Position numbers and translations under genes: made by a program. The notes beneath the pieces were generated by a model. It was not told the DNA's origin and did not search any database. It saw nothing but the letters and a program-made list of their open reading frames with translations. Of a stretch of 64,000 nucleotides of DNA, positions 55,658-64,000 are shown in pieces. This DNA is from Alcanivorax sp. (GTDB lineage Bacteria > Pseudomonadota > Gammaproteobacteria > Pseudomonadales > Alcanivoracaceae): positions 62,001-126,000 of the forward strand of contig JAIUME010000005.1 of the NCBI GenBank assembly GCA_022565695.1, in the 5' to 3' direction. Each line of letters opens with the position of its first letter. The stretch's first letter is position 1.

Positions 55658-55660
55658 AAC

Positions 55661-55682
55661 GCGCCCGTTGCAAAACGGGCGC
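55661..55682. terminator. Hairpin after the hydrolase operon
   Basis: GCGCCCGTT and its complement AACGGGCGC (loop GCAA) lie just after the stop. There is no U-tract on the plus strand, while on the minus strand a short TTTT follows, so terminator strength is uncertain. Confidence 0.6.
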
Positions 55683-55689
55683 TGTCGGG

Positions 55690-55711
55690 TATGGCCGGAT
55701 TCTGGCCTTCC
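55690..55711 (+). repeat. 22-bp repeated leader element, copy B
   Basis: Second copy of the element at 49163-49184 with one substitution (C for T). It precedes the barrel gene by 72 nt. Its in-frame ATG encodes MAGFWPSRWPLSRLEWQSA and continues to a TGA overlapping the barrel ATG. The shared WQSA in both leader frames strengthens the peptide reading. Confidence 0.7.
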
Positions 55712-55782
55712 CGATGGCCGCTTTCACGCCTTGAATGGCAGTCAGCTTGCAACCCGCAATGCCCAGCCAAAAGGACTTCGCC

Positions 55783-56484
55783 ATGAATGCTTTACCGCTC
55801 TCCCGGATGCCCCGGATACTCCCCCATGCCCGTCAATCCAGCACGGTCGTACTGGCACTCGCAGCCGCCGGCTTGTTGCATGCCGGCGCCGCCAGTGCTG
55901 ATCTCAACTACAACTATGTGCAGCTGGACTACATCATTGATGGCGAAGCATCAGGCGGCGGAAGCAGCCTGGACTACAACGGCTTCCGTGTGGAAACCAT
56001 GATGGAAGTGGCGCCGCAGTTTCTGGCCACCGTGAGCGCCGCCGCAGCCAAGATAGACGTGCCGGGCGCTGAAGACAGCAGCCTCAACTTTTTCTCCCTG
56101 GGCGGCGGTGGTTATATGCCATTGCTGCAGGGCAGTGGCCCGCGCCTTGATGTCTACGGCACGCTGACCTACGAGGAAATACACTTCGCGGGCCTGCCGA
56201 GTTCCGGCGGCTACGGCATTACCGCCGGGCTGCGCTGGCAGCCAACCCCCCAGATGGAAATCAATCCGTCGGTAGGCTGGGTTGACTACGGCAGCCTCGA
56301 CACCGGGACCGGCAAAATCGATCTGGACGGCTTCCGTTATGGCGTACGCGGCCTCTTTCACGCCACAGCAAACCTGGCCATCGCCCTGGATATCGATTTC
56401 CAGCCCCTCGACGCCTCCGTCAGTGGCAGCAGCGATGATCTTGATCTGGACGAGATCCGCCTGGGCGTGCGCTGGCAGTTCTGA
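55783..56484 (+). CDS. Outer-membrane beta-barrel protein
   Basis: A 233-residue exported protein. The signal ends near LLHAGAASA before DLNYNYVQLDY. Alternating polar and hydrophobic strands follow (LDYNGFRVETMMEVAPQFLATVSAA, YGTLTYEEIHFAGLP, YGITAGLRWQP, MEINPSVGWVDYG, FRYGVRGLFHATANLAIALDIDFQP in parts). The C terminus EIRLGVRWQF ends in the Phe that marks BAM substrates. It resembles small eight-stranded barrels (OmpA/opacity or YfaZ type); the ligand is unknown. The ATG has AAGGA at 7 nt. Upstream is copy B of the repeated element. Confidence 0.85.
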   Translation: MNALPLSRMPRILPHARQSSTVVLALAAAGLLHAGAASADLNYNYVQLDYIIDGEASGGGSSLDYNGFRVETMMEVAPQFLATVSAAAAKIDVPGAEDSSLNFFSLGGGGYMPLLQGSGPRLDVYGTLTYEEIHFAGLPSSGGYGITAGLRWQPTPQMEINPSVGWVDYGSLDTGTGKIDLDGFRYGVRGLFHATANLAIALDIDFQPLDASVSGSSDDLDLDEIRLGVRWQF

Positions 56485-56509
56485 GCGGGTGTATTGATCT
56501 GCTTTGTAA

Positions 56510-56535
56510 GCGCCGGCTGACATCCCAGCCGGCGC
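56510..56535. terminator. Hairpin between the barrel gene and recQ
   Basis: GCGCCGGCTG pairs with CAGCCGGCGC across a 6-nt loop. There is no U-tract on the plus strand, so it is a weak or Rho-assisted terminator, or a stability hairpin. Confidence 0.55.
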
Positions 56536-56580
56536 ATCTCCTACAGGCAAGTCCGGGCCAAGGCTGTATACTTGCGCCCC

Positions 56581-58386
56581 ATGACTGACACTCCACTCGC
56601 AGTACTCGAACGCGTCTTCGGCTATCACAGCTTCCGGGGCCACCAGCAGGCGGTCATTGAGGGCCTGGTGGCTGGCAACGATGCCCTGGTACTGATGCCC
56701 ACCGGCGGCGGCAAATCCCTGTGCTATCAACTGCCGGCGCTGCTGCGGCCCGGCGCGGGCATCGTGATCTCCCCCCTGATCGCCCTTATGCAGGACCAGG
56801 TCGATGCCCTGCATGAGCTCGGGGTGCGCGCCGGCTTCCTCAACTCGACGCTGTCCGGCGCGGAAGTGGCCGCCACCGAGCGCGCCTTGCTGACCGGCGA
56901 GATCGACCTGCTCTATGTGGCACCGGAACGCCTCACGCAGCCACGCACACTTGATCTGCTGCACCAGTGCCAGATCGCCCTGTTCGCCATTGACGAGGCC
57001 CACTGTGTCTCCCAATGGGGGCACGATTTTCGTGCGGACTATCTGCAGCTGGGGCTGCTGCATGCGCAGTTCCCGAATGTCCCCCGCATTGCGCTGACCG
57101 CGACAGCGGACCCGCGCACCCGGCAGGAAATCGCCGAGCGACTGAACCTGGTGCAAGCGCAGCATTTTGTCAGCAGCTTTGACCGGCCGAATATCCAGTA
57201 CCGCATCACGCAAAAGCAGAATGCGCGCCAGCAACTGCTGCGCTTCCTGCGCAATGAGCACCCCGGTGATGCCGGCATTGTCTATTGCCTGTCCCGCAAC
57301 AAGGTGGACACCACCGCCGCCTGGCTGCAGCAGCAGGGCTTCAATGCGCTGCCTTATCATGCCGGCTTGCCCGCCGACACTCGCCGCCAGAATCAGCAAC
57401 GATTCCTGCGCGAAGACGGCATCATCATGGTGGCGACCATCGCCTTCGGCATGGGCATCGACAAACCCGATGTGCGATTCGTGGCGCATCTGGATCTGCC
57501 CAAGAGCGTGGAAGGCTACTACCAGGAAACCGGCCGTGCCGGCCGCGATGGCGAACCCGCCACAGCCTGGCTGGTCTACGGCGTCGAAGATGTCATCAAA
57601 CTGCGGCAGATGCTGGAAGGCTCCACCGGCTCCGAAGCGCACAAGCGCAGCGAACGCCACAAACTGGATGCCATGCTCGGCCTGTGTGAAATCACCAGTT
57701 GCCGGCGCCATGCGCTGCTGCATTATTTCGGCGAAGACTCGACGGAACATTGCGGCAACTGCGATGCCTGCCTGAACCCGCCCACCACCTGGGATGCCAC
57801 CGACGCCGTCCGCAAGGCCATGTCCTGCGTCTACCGCACCGGCCAGCGTTTCGGCGTCAATCATCTGGTGGACGTGCTGCGCGGCGGGGACACGGAAAAG
57901 ATCCGCCAGTTTGGCCACCAGAATCTGTCCACCTATGGCATCGGCACTGACCTGGACACCAATACCTGGCGCAGCATCTTTCGTCAGCTGGTGGCCCGCG
58001 GCCTGTTGCGGGTGGACGTGGAAGGTTTCGGTGCGCTGCACCTCACCGATGCCTGCCGGCCGATACTGCGCGGTGAGCGCAGCATTGATCTGCGGCGGGA
58101 TGTCAGTGACACACCGGCCAAACGCGCCCGGGCGTCCGCCCCCGTACTGCCCGAAGAAGACCAGCCATTGTGGGAAGCGCTACGCGGCCTGCGGCGGCGT
58201 CTTGCCGACGAGCACGGCGTGCCGCCTTACGTCATCTTCAATGATCGTACGCTGATGGAAATGGTGGAGCGACGCCCGCTCAAGGACAATGAACTGCTCA
58301 GTGTGACGGGCGTGGGGGAAACCAAACTGGAGCGCTTCGGCGCCGATTTTCTCGACCTCATCCGTGAACATGAATACCGGATGTAG
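56581..58386 (+). CDS. recQ: ATP-dependent DNA helicase RecQ
   Basis: A 3'-5' helicase of recombination repair. The 601 residues have SF2 motifs [16 protein letters not shown] (Walker A), [17 protein letters not shown] (DEAH and aromatic loop), [41 protein letters not shown] and [12 protein letters not shown]. Zinc-binding cysteines ([24 protein letters not shown]) and a winged helix follow, with a C-terminal HRDC domain from about residue 520. Length matches E. coli (609). The ATG at 56581 has only weak Shine-Dalgarno upstream. The gene appears monocistronic. Confidence 0.97.
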   Translation: MTDTPLAVLERVFGYHSFRGHQQAVIEGLVAGNDALVLMPTGGGKSLCYQLPALLRPGAGIVISPLIALMQDQVDALHELGVRAGFLNSTLSGAEVAATERALLTGEIDLLYVAPERLTQPRTLDLLHQCQIALFAIDEAHCVSQWGHDFRADYLQLGLLHAQFPNVPRIALTATADPRTRQEIAERLNLVQAQHFVSSFDRPNIQYRITQKQNARQQLLRFLRNEHPGDAGIVYCLSRNKVDTTAAWLQQQGFNALPYHAGLPADTRRQNQQRFLREDGIIMVATIAFGMGIDKPDVRFVAHLDLPKSVEGYYQETGRAGRDGEPATAWLVYGVEDVIKLRQMLEGSTGSEAHKRSERHKLDAMLGLCEITSCRRHALLHYFGEDSTEHCGNCDACLNPPTTWDATDAVRKAMSCVYRTGQRFGVNHLVDVLRGGDTEKIRQFGHQNLSTYGIGTDLDTNTWRSIFRQLVARGLLRVDVEGFGALHLTDACRPILRGERSIDLRRDVSDTPAKRARASAPVLPEEDQPLWEALRGLRRRLADEHGVPPYVIFNDRTLMEMVERRPLKDNELLSVTGVGETKLERFGADFLDLIREHEYRM

Positions 58387-58507
58387 CCGGCACCCTGCCA
58401 TGTATATTTCACACAAGTTCACGGGCATGGGGATTCACTGACGCAAAAAACTGTGCTTCCCTGTATACCGACTGCACCATCAATTCACCCGTCGGGAGCA
58501 TACTTTC

Positions 58508-59518
58508 TTGGGGAACCCTTCAAGCACGTCAGCCCTGCTTCAGCCGTCCAGGCTGCACACCGAAGACGACAAGGTACGCCGCGTCGGTGTCGAAATCGAA
58601 CTCTCCGGCCTGCCCTTCGACACGCTTGTGTCACATGTCGCTGATTTTTTCAGTGCCAGTGCCACAGAGGAAAGCCGCTACGTTCACGCCGTAAAGTCCG
58701 ATTATGGCACCTTCAAAGTGGAGCTGGACTCTGACCCGGTCAAGGATTTCGAGATCGACACCGGCGCGCTGCCTGATGCCCTCGCCGAGGTGGCGGATGC
58801 AGCACTGGAGTTGATGGACGCTACCGCAGAAAAGATCGTGCCCCTGGAAATCGTCGGCCCGCCAATGGCCTTCACCGATCTCGACGACATCGAAAAGCTG
58901 TGCGTCTATCTGCGTGATCTGGGCGCCAAAGGCAGCCGCCATGCATTGCACTATGCCTTCGGCCTGCAACTCAACCCGGAGCTGCCGTCGCTTGATGCAG
59001 CCACCATACTCGGCTACATGCGTGCCTTTTCCCTGAGCTATGACTGGCTCAAGGCGCGCCAGCAGATCGACATCAGCCGGAAATTCACGACGTATATCGG
59101 CCCCTGGCCAGACGATTATGTGCAGCTGATCAATGACAGCGATTACCAGCCGGATATCGATCAGCTGATCGCCGATTACATCAGCCATAACCCGACCCGC
59201 AACCGGGCGCTGGACATGATGCCGCTGTTTGCCCATCTGCGCGGGGAACTGATCGAGAAAGAGATTGGCGATCCACGCATCAAGGCCCGGCCAACGCTGC
59301 ACTACCGGCTGCCCGATTGCGACATCGACAATCCGGCGTGGTCCTTCGCGCAAGTCTGGAACGACTGGGTACAAATTGATGAACTGGCCGCCGATGACCA
59401 CCGCCTGGCTGCCATGACCGACGCCTGGCGCGCGCATCAGCGCCGTGATCTCGACAAACTGCTCTCCAGCTGGGAGAAGGAAAGCGCACAATGGCTGATG
59501 CCGACGACAGACCACTGA
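58508..59518 (+). CDS. Amidoligase family protein
   Basis: A 336-residue protein of the amidoligase_2 type (PF12224-like), related to glutamine synthetase and gamma-glutamylcysteine ligase. The N-terminal strand RRVGVEIELSGL is the Mg-binding Glu region, and a glutamate-rich KVELDSDP follows. PLEIVGPPM and HALHYAFGLQLNPELP are further family segments. The start is a TTG with GGGAG 9 nt upstream. It overlaps the next gene by 28 nt, so both proteins should be made together. Amidoligases of this group ligate amino acids onto peptides or polyamines; the substrate here is unknown. Confidence 0.85.
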   Translation: MGNPSSTSALLQPSRLHTEDDKVRRVGVEIELSGLPFDTLVSHVADFFSASATEESRYVHAVKSDYGTFKVELDSDPVKDFEIDTGALPDALAEVADAALELMDATAEKIVPLEIVGPPMAFTDLDDIEKLCVYLRDLGAKGSRHALHYAFGLQLNPELPSLDAATILGYMRAFSLSYDWLKARQQIDISRKFTTYIGPWPDDYVQLINDSDYQPDIDQLIADYISHNPTRNRALDMMPLFAHLRGELIEKEIGDPRIKARPTLHYRLPDCDIDNPAWSFAQVWNDWVQIDELAADDHRLAAMTDAWRAHQRRDLDKLLSSWEKESAQWLMPTTDH

Positions 59519-60207
59519 TCGGTGTTGCTGGCCCGACGCGGCACCTGTTCGATGTGCGACTGATTCGGCTGGCGCTACACGCCCTGGGCGCAGGCAGCGT
59601 GCATCTTCATCCCGGCCAGCAGCTGCCCGCCCCACGGCAAATAGATGGCCTGGTAATCGCCGGGGGCGACCATGTGCACCCGCGCCACTACCATCAGCTG
59701 CCACAGGTCAAAGCCGCCTACAATCCGCCCCGTGATGCGCTGGAGCTGGCCCTGCTGGATGAAGCCCGCCAACGCAGCCTGCCGGTGCTGGGTATCTGCC
59801 GTGGCGCGCAGCTGCTCAATATACATCGCGGCGGCAACCTGCATCAGAACATCACCCCCATGCGCCGACATACCCGCCCACGACGCCTGATTACCGCCGC
59901 ACAGCCGGTGCGTCTGGTGCCGCGCTCACGCCTGTCGCGGGTGCTGCGCCGTCGACGCCTGGGCGCCAATCGCATGCACAGCCAGTCCATCCACGAACTG
60001 GGCGAAGGCTTGCGCGTGGCGGCGCGGGATGCGGATCATTTTGTGCAGGCTATCGAGAATGAGGGGCCGGGCCAGTGGCAGCTGGGCGTGCAGTGGCACC
60101 CGGAGTATCTCCTGTACCACCCGGCGCATCGACAGCTTTTCCGGGCGTTGGTAGAGGCTGCCCGACGCCGCAAGACGCAGGGCAAGGTGGATCTTACGCG
60201 GCGCTAG
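59491..60207 (+). CDS. Class I glutamine amidotransferase-like hydrolase
   Basis: A 238-residue PuuD/gamma-glutamyl-hydrolase-like protein. The catalytic triad is Cys103 (GICRGAQLLN), His203 and Glu205 (GVQWHPEYLLY). The N terminus RPLIGVAGPTRHLFDVRL and GLVIAGGDHVHP match the GATase1 fold. Known members cleave gamma-glutamyl bonds. Its 28-nt overlap with the amidoligase gene suggests a pair that forms and removes or supplies gamma-glutamyl-type amides, as described for amidoligase gene neighbourhoods in comparative genomics. The ATG has GGAGAAGGA upstream. It is convergent with a lipoprotein gene. Confidence 0.88.
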   Translation: MADADDRPLIGVAGPTRHLFDVRLIRLALHALGAGSVHLHPGQQLPAPRQIDGLVIAGGDHVHPRHYHQLPQVKAAYNPPRDALELALLDEARQRSLPVLGICRGAQLLNIHRGGNLHQNITPMRRHTRPRRLITAAQPVRLVPRSRLSRVLRRRRLGANRMHSQSIHELGEGLRVAARDADHFVQAIENEGPGQWQLGVQWHPEYLLYHPAHRQLFRALVEAARRRKTQGKVDLTRR

Positions 60208-60219
60208 GCTGGCGACTGG

Positions 60220-61080
60220 TCAGAACAACCCGCCTTCCTGCGGACAGCTCTGCGCCACGAGATTCTGTGACAGGACAAACCGGTCTGCATCCTTACGCGC
60301 TTCGATATCGGCGACCATGAGGTAAGTCATGCGCCAGTATCCCGGATTTTCGTTGAAGCGCACTTCGATCGGCAGATCCCCCCGTGGCAGCTGGGCTTCC
60401 CGCGCGATGATCGTCAGCGTCCGACCGGACTGGGAAATACGATACCCCTTGTTCGGGTAAGCCAGCTCCACGCAGGCGAGGAACGTTTTCAGCGTCGTTT
60501 CCGACGGCTGGCCAATACTGTGAGCGACGGGCTTGTCTTCATAGTCCGCCAGCTTCGCATAGATATTGGTGGTGCGAATCCGCTCCGCCAGTGCGGCACG
60601 GCGCTCGATCTGCCGCTCTTCAGCGCGCGCCAGCTGAGCCCGCAGCAATTCCGCTTCCTGCCGCTGCTGCTCGGCCTCGCGCCATTCCCGCTCACGGCTG
60701 CGACGCTGGGCAACCTGCGCTTCCACCCATGCCCACTCCCGCGCCATGAACACGGCAATCTCACGCTGCTCGGCTTCTTCTCGCTCCAGCCGCGCCTCTT
60801 CACGCGCACGTTCGATCATCTGTTCGCAGGCAGGTAACAGCCGCGTCGTCATGTCCTCTCTGTCAACGCGCCGGCCCTGACGCCGCACATCCTGCAAATG
60901 CGCACAGGTGCCACGCAACGCACCGAGCTGCGCCATTTCGTCATAGGTCAGCCCTGCCACCGTCTCTGGCGCTGTGCTGCCGCCCATGCGGCCCATCTCC
61001 AGCGGCAGCGAGCTGCAACCGGCGATCAGCAGAACAGGCAGCAACGTCCATATCCGCGCGCGCCTGCAAACGTTCGGCAC
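60220..61080 (-). CDS. Coiled-coil lipoprotein of unknown function
   Basis: A probable lipoprotein of 286 residues from a GTG at 61080 (signal VPNVCRRARIWTLLPVLLIAGC, with the lipid Cys near residue 22). The frame is open to 61266, but that N terminus would overlap the fumarase gene and lacks signal features. After a short conserved part (AGLTYDEMAQLGALRGTCAHLQDVR split at Gly) comes a long charged coiled coil of Arg/Glu/Ala heptads (EEARLEREEAEQREIAVF to ERRAALAERIR). A C-terminal globular domain follows, ending in SQNLVAQSCPQEGGLF. The function is unknown. The start codon is uncertain. Confidence 0.7.
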   Translation of the reverse strand: MPNVCRRARIWTLLPVLLIAGCSSLPLEMGRMGGSTAPETVAGLTYDEMAQLGALRGTCAHLQDVRRQGRRVDREDMTTRLLPACEQMIERAREEARLEREEAEQREIAVFMAREWAWVEAQVAQRRSREREWREAEQQRQEAELLRAQLARAEERQIERRAALAERIRTTNIYAKLADYEDKPVAHSIGQPSETTLKTFLACVELAYPNKGYRISQSGRTLTIIAREAQLPRGDLPIEVRFNENPGYWRMTYLMVADIEARKDADRFVLSQNLVAQSCPQEGGLF

Positions 61081-61183
61081 GCACGCAGCGCGAAAAATAC
61101 AAAAAACATGACGCAGTCGATCCGGACGTTGCGACAAAACAGCCTCGATTATCGTAAAACCAAATTTCAGATCAGGACGCGGA

Positions 61184-62704
61184 TCAGGCTTCTTCGGTGA
61201 CCGGAATCTTGCCGATTTTCGCCTGCCATATCTTCGGACCCGTACGGTGAACGGAAGTGCCCTCACTGTCCACCGCCACCGTCACAGGCATGTCTTCCAC
61301 CTCGAATTCATAGATGGCTTCCATACCCAGATCCTCGAACGCCACCACGCGAGAGGCGCGAATGGCCTTGGACACCAGATACGCTGCGCCACCTACCGCC
61401 ATCAGATATACCGCCTTGTTGTCGCGAATCGCGTCAATGGCGGTCTGACCGCGCTCTGCCTTGCCGACCATGCCGATCAAACCGGTCTGTTCGAGCATGG
61501 TGCGGGTGAACTTGTCCATGCGGGTCGCCGTGGTCGGGCCCGCCGGACCCACCACTTCCTCACGCACCGGGTCCACGGGCCCCACGTAGTAGATAAAGCG
61601 ATTGGTGAAGTCCACCGGCAGCTTCTCGCCATTGGCCAGCATATCCACCATACGCTTGTGCGCCGCATCCCGTCCGGTCAGCAACTTGCCGGACAACAGC
61701 AGGGTGTCACCGGATTTCCAGGTCTGCACTTCTTCCGGCGTAATCCCGTCCAGATTCACGCGCTTTGACTGACCATCATCGCCCCAGGCGATGTCCGGCC
61801 AGGCGTTGATGTCAGGCGCCTTCAGATCCGCCGGGCCGCTGCCATCCAGCACAAAGTGCGCGTGGCGGGTGGCGGCGCAATTGGGAATGATCGCCACCGG
61901 CTTGTTGGCCGCATGGGTCGGGCAATCCACCACCTTCACATCCAGCACCGTGGTCAGGCCACCCAGGCCCTGGGCGCCGATGCCCAGCGCGTTGACCTTC
62001 TCGAACAGCTCCAGGCGCAGCTCCTCGGCACGGGTCTGCGGCCCGCGTGCCTGCAGCTCGTGAATGTCGATGGGGTCCATCAGGGATTCTTTCGCCAGCA
62101 GCATGGCCTTCTCGGCGGTGCCACCGATGCCGATGCCCAGCATACCCGGCGGACACCAGCCCGCGCCCATCTTCGGCACCTGCTCCAGCACCCAGTCGAC
62201 AATCGAGTCAGACGGATTGAGCATGGCGAACTTGGATTTGGCTTCGCTGCCGCCGCCCTTGGCCGCCACCTGAATATCCACGGTATTGCCCGGCACGATG
62301 TCGTAATGAATCACCGCCGGCGTGTTGTCTTTGGTGTTGACGCGCTTGCCATCCGGGTCCGCCAGCACGGAGGCCCGCAGCACGTTGTCCGGGTGGTTAT
62401 AGGCGCGGCGCACGCCCTCATTGATCATGTCGGTGAGGCTCAGATCGCCTTCGAAGGTGACCTGCATACCGACCTTGCAGAACACGGTGACGATCCCGGT
62501 GTCCTGGCAGATGGGCCGCTGGCCGGTGGCGGCCATGCGGGAGTTCACCAGAATCTGCGCCATGGCGTCCCTGGCAGCGGGGCTTTCCTCACGCTCATAG
62601 GCTTCATGTACGGCCTGGATGAAATCTACCGGGTGGTAGTAGGAAATATACTGCAGGGCATCAGCCACGCTCTGGATCACATCGTCCTGGCGAATCACCG
62701 TCAT
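61184..62704 (-). CDS. Fumarate hydratase, class I (iron-sulfur)
   Basis: A 506-residue class I fumarase (FumA/FumB type), interconverting fumarate and malate in the citric-acid cycle. It is one of the oxygen-sensitive [4Fe-4S] hydro-lyases. Key segments are GQRPICQDTGIVTVFCKVG with a cluster Cys, GWCPPGMLGIGIGGTAEKAM (second), and IPNCAATRHAHFVLDGSGP (third); the C-terminal domain contains GPAGPTTATRMDKFTR and GKAERG. Length is usual (500-550). It has its own TATAAT promoter and is divergent from ppiC. Confidence 0.95.
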   Translation of the reverse strand: MTVIRQDDVIQSVADALQYISYYHPVDFIQAVHEAYEREESPAARDAMAQILVNSRMAATGQRPICQDTGIVTVFCKVGMQVTFEGDLSLTDMINEGVRRAYNHPDNVLRASVLADPDGKRVNTKDNTPAVIHYDIVPGNTVDIQVAAKGGGSEAKSKFAMLNPSDSIVDWVLEQVPKMGAGWCPPGMLGIGIGGTAEKAMLLAKESLMDPIDIHELQARGPQTRAEELRLELFEKVNALGIGAQGLGGLTTVLDVKVVDCPTHAANKPVAIIPNCAATRHAHFVLDGSGPADLKAPDINAWPDIAWGDDGQSKRVNLDGITPEEVQTWKSGDTLLLSGKLLTGRDAAHKRMVDMLANGEKLPVDFTNRFIYYVGPVDPVREEVVGPAGPTTATRMDKFTRTMLEQTGLIGMVGKAERGQTAIDAIRDNKAVYLMAVGGAAYLVSKAIRASRVVAFEDLGMEAIYEFEVEDMPVTVAVDSEGTSVHRTGPKIWQAKIGKIPVTEEA

Positions 62705-62736
62705 CGGTCACTCCAGCTGGGTTCTCGGGGGCGCGC

Positions 62737-62768
62737 ATTATAGCAGAGATAGACCAGCGGGCACCGTC
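62737..62768 (-). promoter_or_regulatory. Promoter of the fumarase gene
   Basis: On the minus strand a perfect TATAAT (62737-62742) preceded by TGC gives an extended -10. The -35 at 17 nt is poor, as often with extended -10 promoters. The transcript would start about 25 nt before the ATG. Confidence 0.7.
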
Positions 62769-62881
62769 TGCAACGTGCAACCAAAGGATGAGAGGCGATC
62801 TGGCCGCCAGCACGGCGGAACAGGGCTCGCAATGGTGATAATATGCCTCCCCCACACACGCTAGCGATTAAGGAGAGAACC

Positions 62882-63163
62882 ATGGCCAAGGCATCAGCCC
62901 GGCATATTCTGGTGGACAGCGAGAGCGCCTGTAATGAACTGAAGGCAAAAATCCAGGCTGGCGAAGACTTCGCCGCACTGGCAAAGACCCATTCCTCCTG
63001 CCCCTCAGGCCGTGACGGCGGCAACCTGGGCTCCTTCGGCCCCGGCCAGATGGTGCGTGAATTCGACCAGGTGGTCTTCAGCGCCCCCCTGAACGAAGTA
63101 CAGGGCCCGGTGAAAACCCAGTTCGGTTACCACCTGCTGGAAGTGACCAGCCGCCAGGATTAA
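62882..63163 (+). CDS. ppiC: Parvulin-type peptidyl-prolyl isomerase
   Basis: A 93-residue single-domain parvulin (PpiC type). ASARHILVDSE, GEDFAALAKTHSSCPSGRDGGNLGSFGPGQM and FGYHLLEVTSRQD are the conserved parts, including the His at both ends of the active site. There is no signal peptide, so it acts in the cytoplasm. Length is identical to E. coli PpiC (93). The ATG has AAGGAG at 6 nt; upstream frame to 62843 is not needed. It is divergent from fumarase. No operon partner is evident. Confidence 0.95.
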   Translation: MAKASARHILVDSESACNELKAKIQAGEDFAALAKTHSSCPSGRDGGNLGSFGPGQMVREFDQVVFSAPLNEVQGPVKTQFGYHLLEVTSRQD

Positions 63164-63245
63164 CGGCACCGTCACCGCATACACCGTCACGGGCGCGCCG
63201 GACCCGGCCCTGCGGCCTTGCTGCAACCGTGGCGCTGTATTGCGG

Positions 63246-63283
63246 TGATGCACAATTTGATGCACCATGGAATCAAATTTGAT
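63246..63283. promoter_or_regulatory. Probable VapBC operator
   Basis: Between ppiC and vapB lie a perfect 12-bp palindrome ATCAAATTTGAT (63272-63283), a second AATTTGAT at 63254, and a direct repeat TGATGCAC at 63246 and 63258. The AATTTGAT copies are 22 bp apart (two helical turns). The location 26 nt before the vapB start and the AT-rich composition suggest the autoregulatory site of the toxin-antitoxin operon. Confidence 0.6.
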
Positions 63284-63308
63284 GACGCTCCGTGAACGAG
63301 GAGGCCTC

Positions 63309-63518
63309 ATGCGTACCACCGTGACCATCGACGATGCGCTGTACGAACAGGCGTTGGACATTGCCGGCCCTGGTCTGGAAAAGCCCACTGACCTGGTCCG
63401 CGAAGCCATCACGACCTACGTCCGCGTGCAGGCCGCAAAACGACTGGCCGCGCTGGGCGGCGAGACGCCCGACATGCCCGATATCCCGCGCCGCCGCGAA
63501 GAACCATCTGGCGCATGA
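63309..63518 (+). CDS. vapB: VapB-type antitoxin
   Basis: A 69-residue antitoxin of the PF09957-like VapB family. The N-terminal MRTTVTIDDALYEQALDIAG is a ribbon-helix-helix DNA-binding segment, followed by PTDLVREAITTYVRVQAAKRL. The C terminus GGETPDMPDIPRRREEPSGA is the disordered part expected to wrap the toxin. The ATG has GGAGG four bases upstream, a little close. The stop overlaps the vapC start by 4 nt (ATGA), coupling the two. It should repress its own operon through the palindromic site upstream. Confidence 0.9.
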   Translation: MRTTVTIDDALYEQALDIAGPGLEKPTDLVREAITTYVRVQAAKRLAALGGETPDMPDIPRRREEPSGA

Positions 63519-63889
63519 ATGTTCTGGTAGACACCTCCGTCTGGGTCGCACATTTCCGCCACCACAACAGCACCCTGGCTCGCTTGCTCGAAGCTGACCG
63601 CGTCCTGCAGCACCCCTTCGTGCGCGCAGAACTGGCCTGCGGCACGCCACCGGCACCGCGCGACGCCACCCTGGCAGCTATCGCACTGTTGCAACCCTGT
63701 CAGTCGGCCAGTCTGCATGAGGTGATGGAGCTGGTGGAGCGCGAAAAGCTGTTCGGGCTCGGATGCGGCGTCATTGACCTGTCCTTGCTAGCGTCAACGC
63801 TCATCACCCCGGCAACCCGACTCTGGACCCTCGACAAGCGCCTGGCAGCGCTGGCCGAACGCTTCAGCGTGGGTTATTCGCCGATCTGA
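63515..63889 (+). CDS. vapC: VapC-type PIN-domain ribonuclease toxin
   Basis: A 124-residue PIN-domain RNase. The acidic metal-binding residues fit Asp6 (LVDTSVW), Glu39 (VRAELACG), Asp88 (GVIDLSLLAST) and Asp107 (WTLDKRL), the usual four. VapC toxins cleave tRNA or rRNA and are held by VapB. The start overlaps vapB. The acidic set looks complete, so the toxin should be active. After it, positions 63890-64000 hold nothing I can support. Confidence 0.92.
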   Translation: MNVLVDTSVWVAHFRHHNSTLARLLEADRVLQHPFVRAELACGTPPAPRDATLAAIALLQPCQSASLHEVMELVEREKLFGLGCGVIDLSLLASTLITPATRLWTLDKRLAALAERFSVGYSPI

Positions 63890-64000
63890 TTCACTCTGGT
63901 AGACACCAACCAGCACTGCTCCCCAGCCTTGCCCCCTCCGCAGTTCGAGAGGGCACTGCCGATCCTGCTAATCAGCATCCCGATAGCCCGTCACACCGCG

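Noticed and set aside
55951-58041. A 696-codon open frame on the minus strand opposite the barrel gene and recQ
   Set aside because: It is antisense to well-supported recQ and to the barrel gene, with no motif and His/Gln-rich shadow composition.

Overview
The window is a GC-rich (roughly 60-63%) gammaproteobacterial chromosome segment. It looks complete and free of mobile elements: I see no insertion sequence, prophage, CRISPR array, rRNA or tRNA. The gene order rpsB-tsf-pyrH-frr-uppS-cdsA-dxr-rseP-bamA-skp-lpxD-fabZ-lpxA-lpxB-rnhB-dnaE-accA-tilS, with map-glnD-dapC/dapD/dapE leaving in the other direction, is the classical gammaproteobacterial core arrangement. The accessory genes (fatty-acid desaturase with its reductase, AidB-type acyl-CoA dehydrogenase, aldehyde dehydrogenase, PA2778/PA2779-like pair) fit a Pseudomonas-related marine, lipid-using bacterium. 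Alcanivoracaceae is my best guess, as an inference and not a proof.

Layout. Positions 181-20890 (minus strand) hold the core superoperon: translation factors, UMP kinase, undecaprenyl and phospholipid precursors, isoprenoids, outer-membrane assembly, lipid A, DNA polymerase III, malonyl-CoA and tRNA modification. Several junctions are stop/start overlaps. Terminator-like hairpins follow tsf and frr, so the block is several transcription units. Positions 20891-21188 are a divergent promoter region with a near-consensus promoter for rpsB. Positions 21189-28671 (plus) hold map, glnD and the lysine/diaminopimelate genes.

Positions 28765-39323 are accessory: a small basic protein, an aldehyde dehydrogenase, a secreted lipoprotein amidase with an unusually long AT-richer upstream region, a DyP peroxidase with a DUF2058 protein, a TetR regulator overlapping an AidB-like dehydrogenase, and a PA2779/PA2778-like pair. 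Positions 39286-44272 (minus) form a tight four-gene operon: arsenite methyltransferase (ArsM), a radical SAM enzyme, a TVP38-flavoprotein disulfide reductase fusion, and a DUF547 protein. I read it as an arsenic/metalloid organification cluster. Positions 44534-46895 carry a membrane desaturase with its ferredoxin-type reductase.

Positions 47269-58386 hold mltF, small exported proteins, a large ATPase/HTH regulator, an AraC regulator divergent from a diiron-type hydrolase pair, a beta-barrel protein and recQ. Positions 58508-60207 carry an amidoligase overlapping a class I glutamine-amidotransferase-like hydrolase, a probable peptide-ligation system. The end holds a coiled-coil lipoprotein, class I fumarase, ppiC and a VapBC toxin-antitoxin pair with a palindromic operator.

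The most interesting points are the ArsM/radical SAM operon, the amidoligase pair, the ATPase/acyltransferase-like/HTH regulator, and a 22-bp element repeated upstream of two exported-protein genes, one copy of which sits just downstream of a Fur-box-like sequence.
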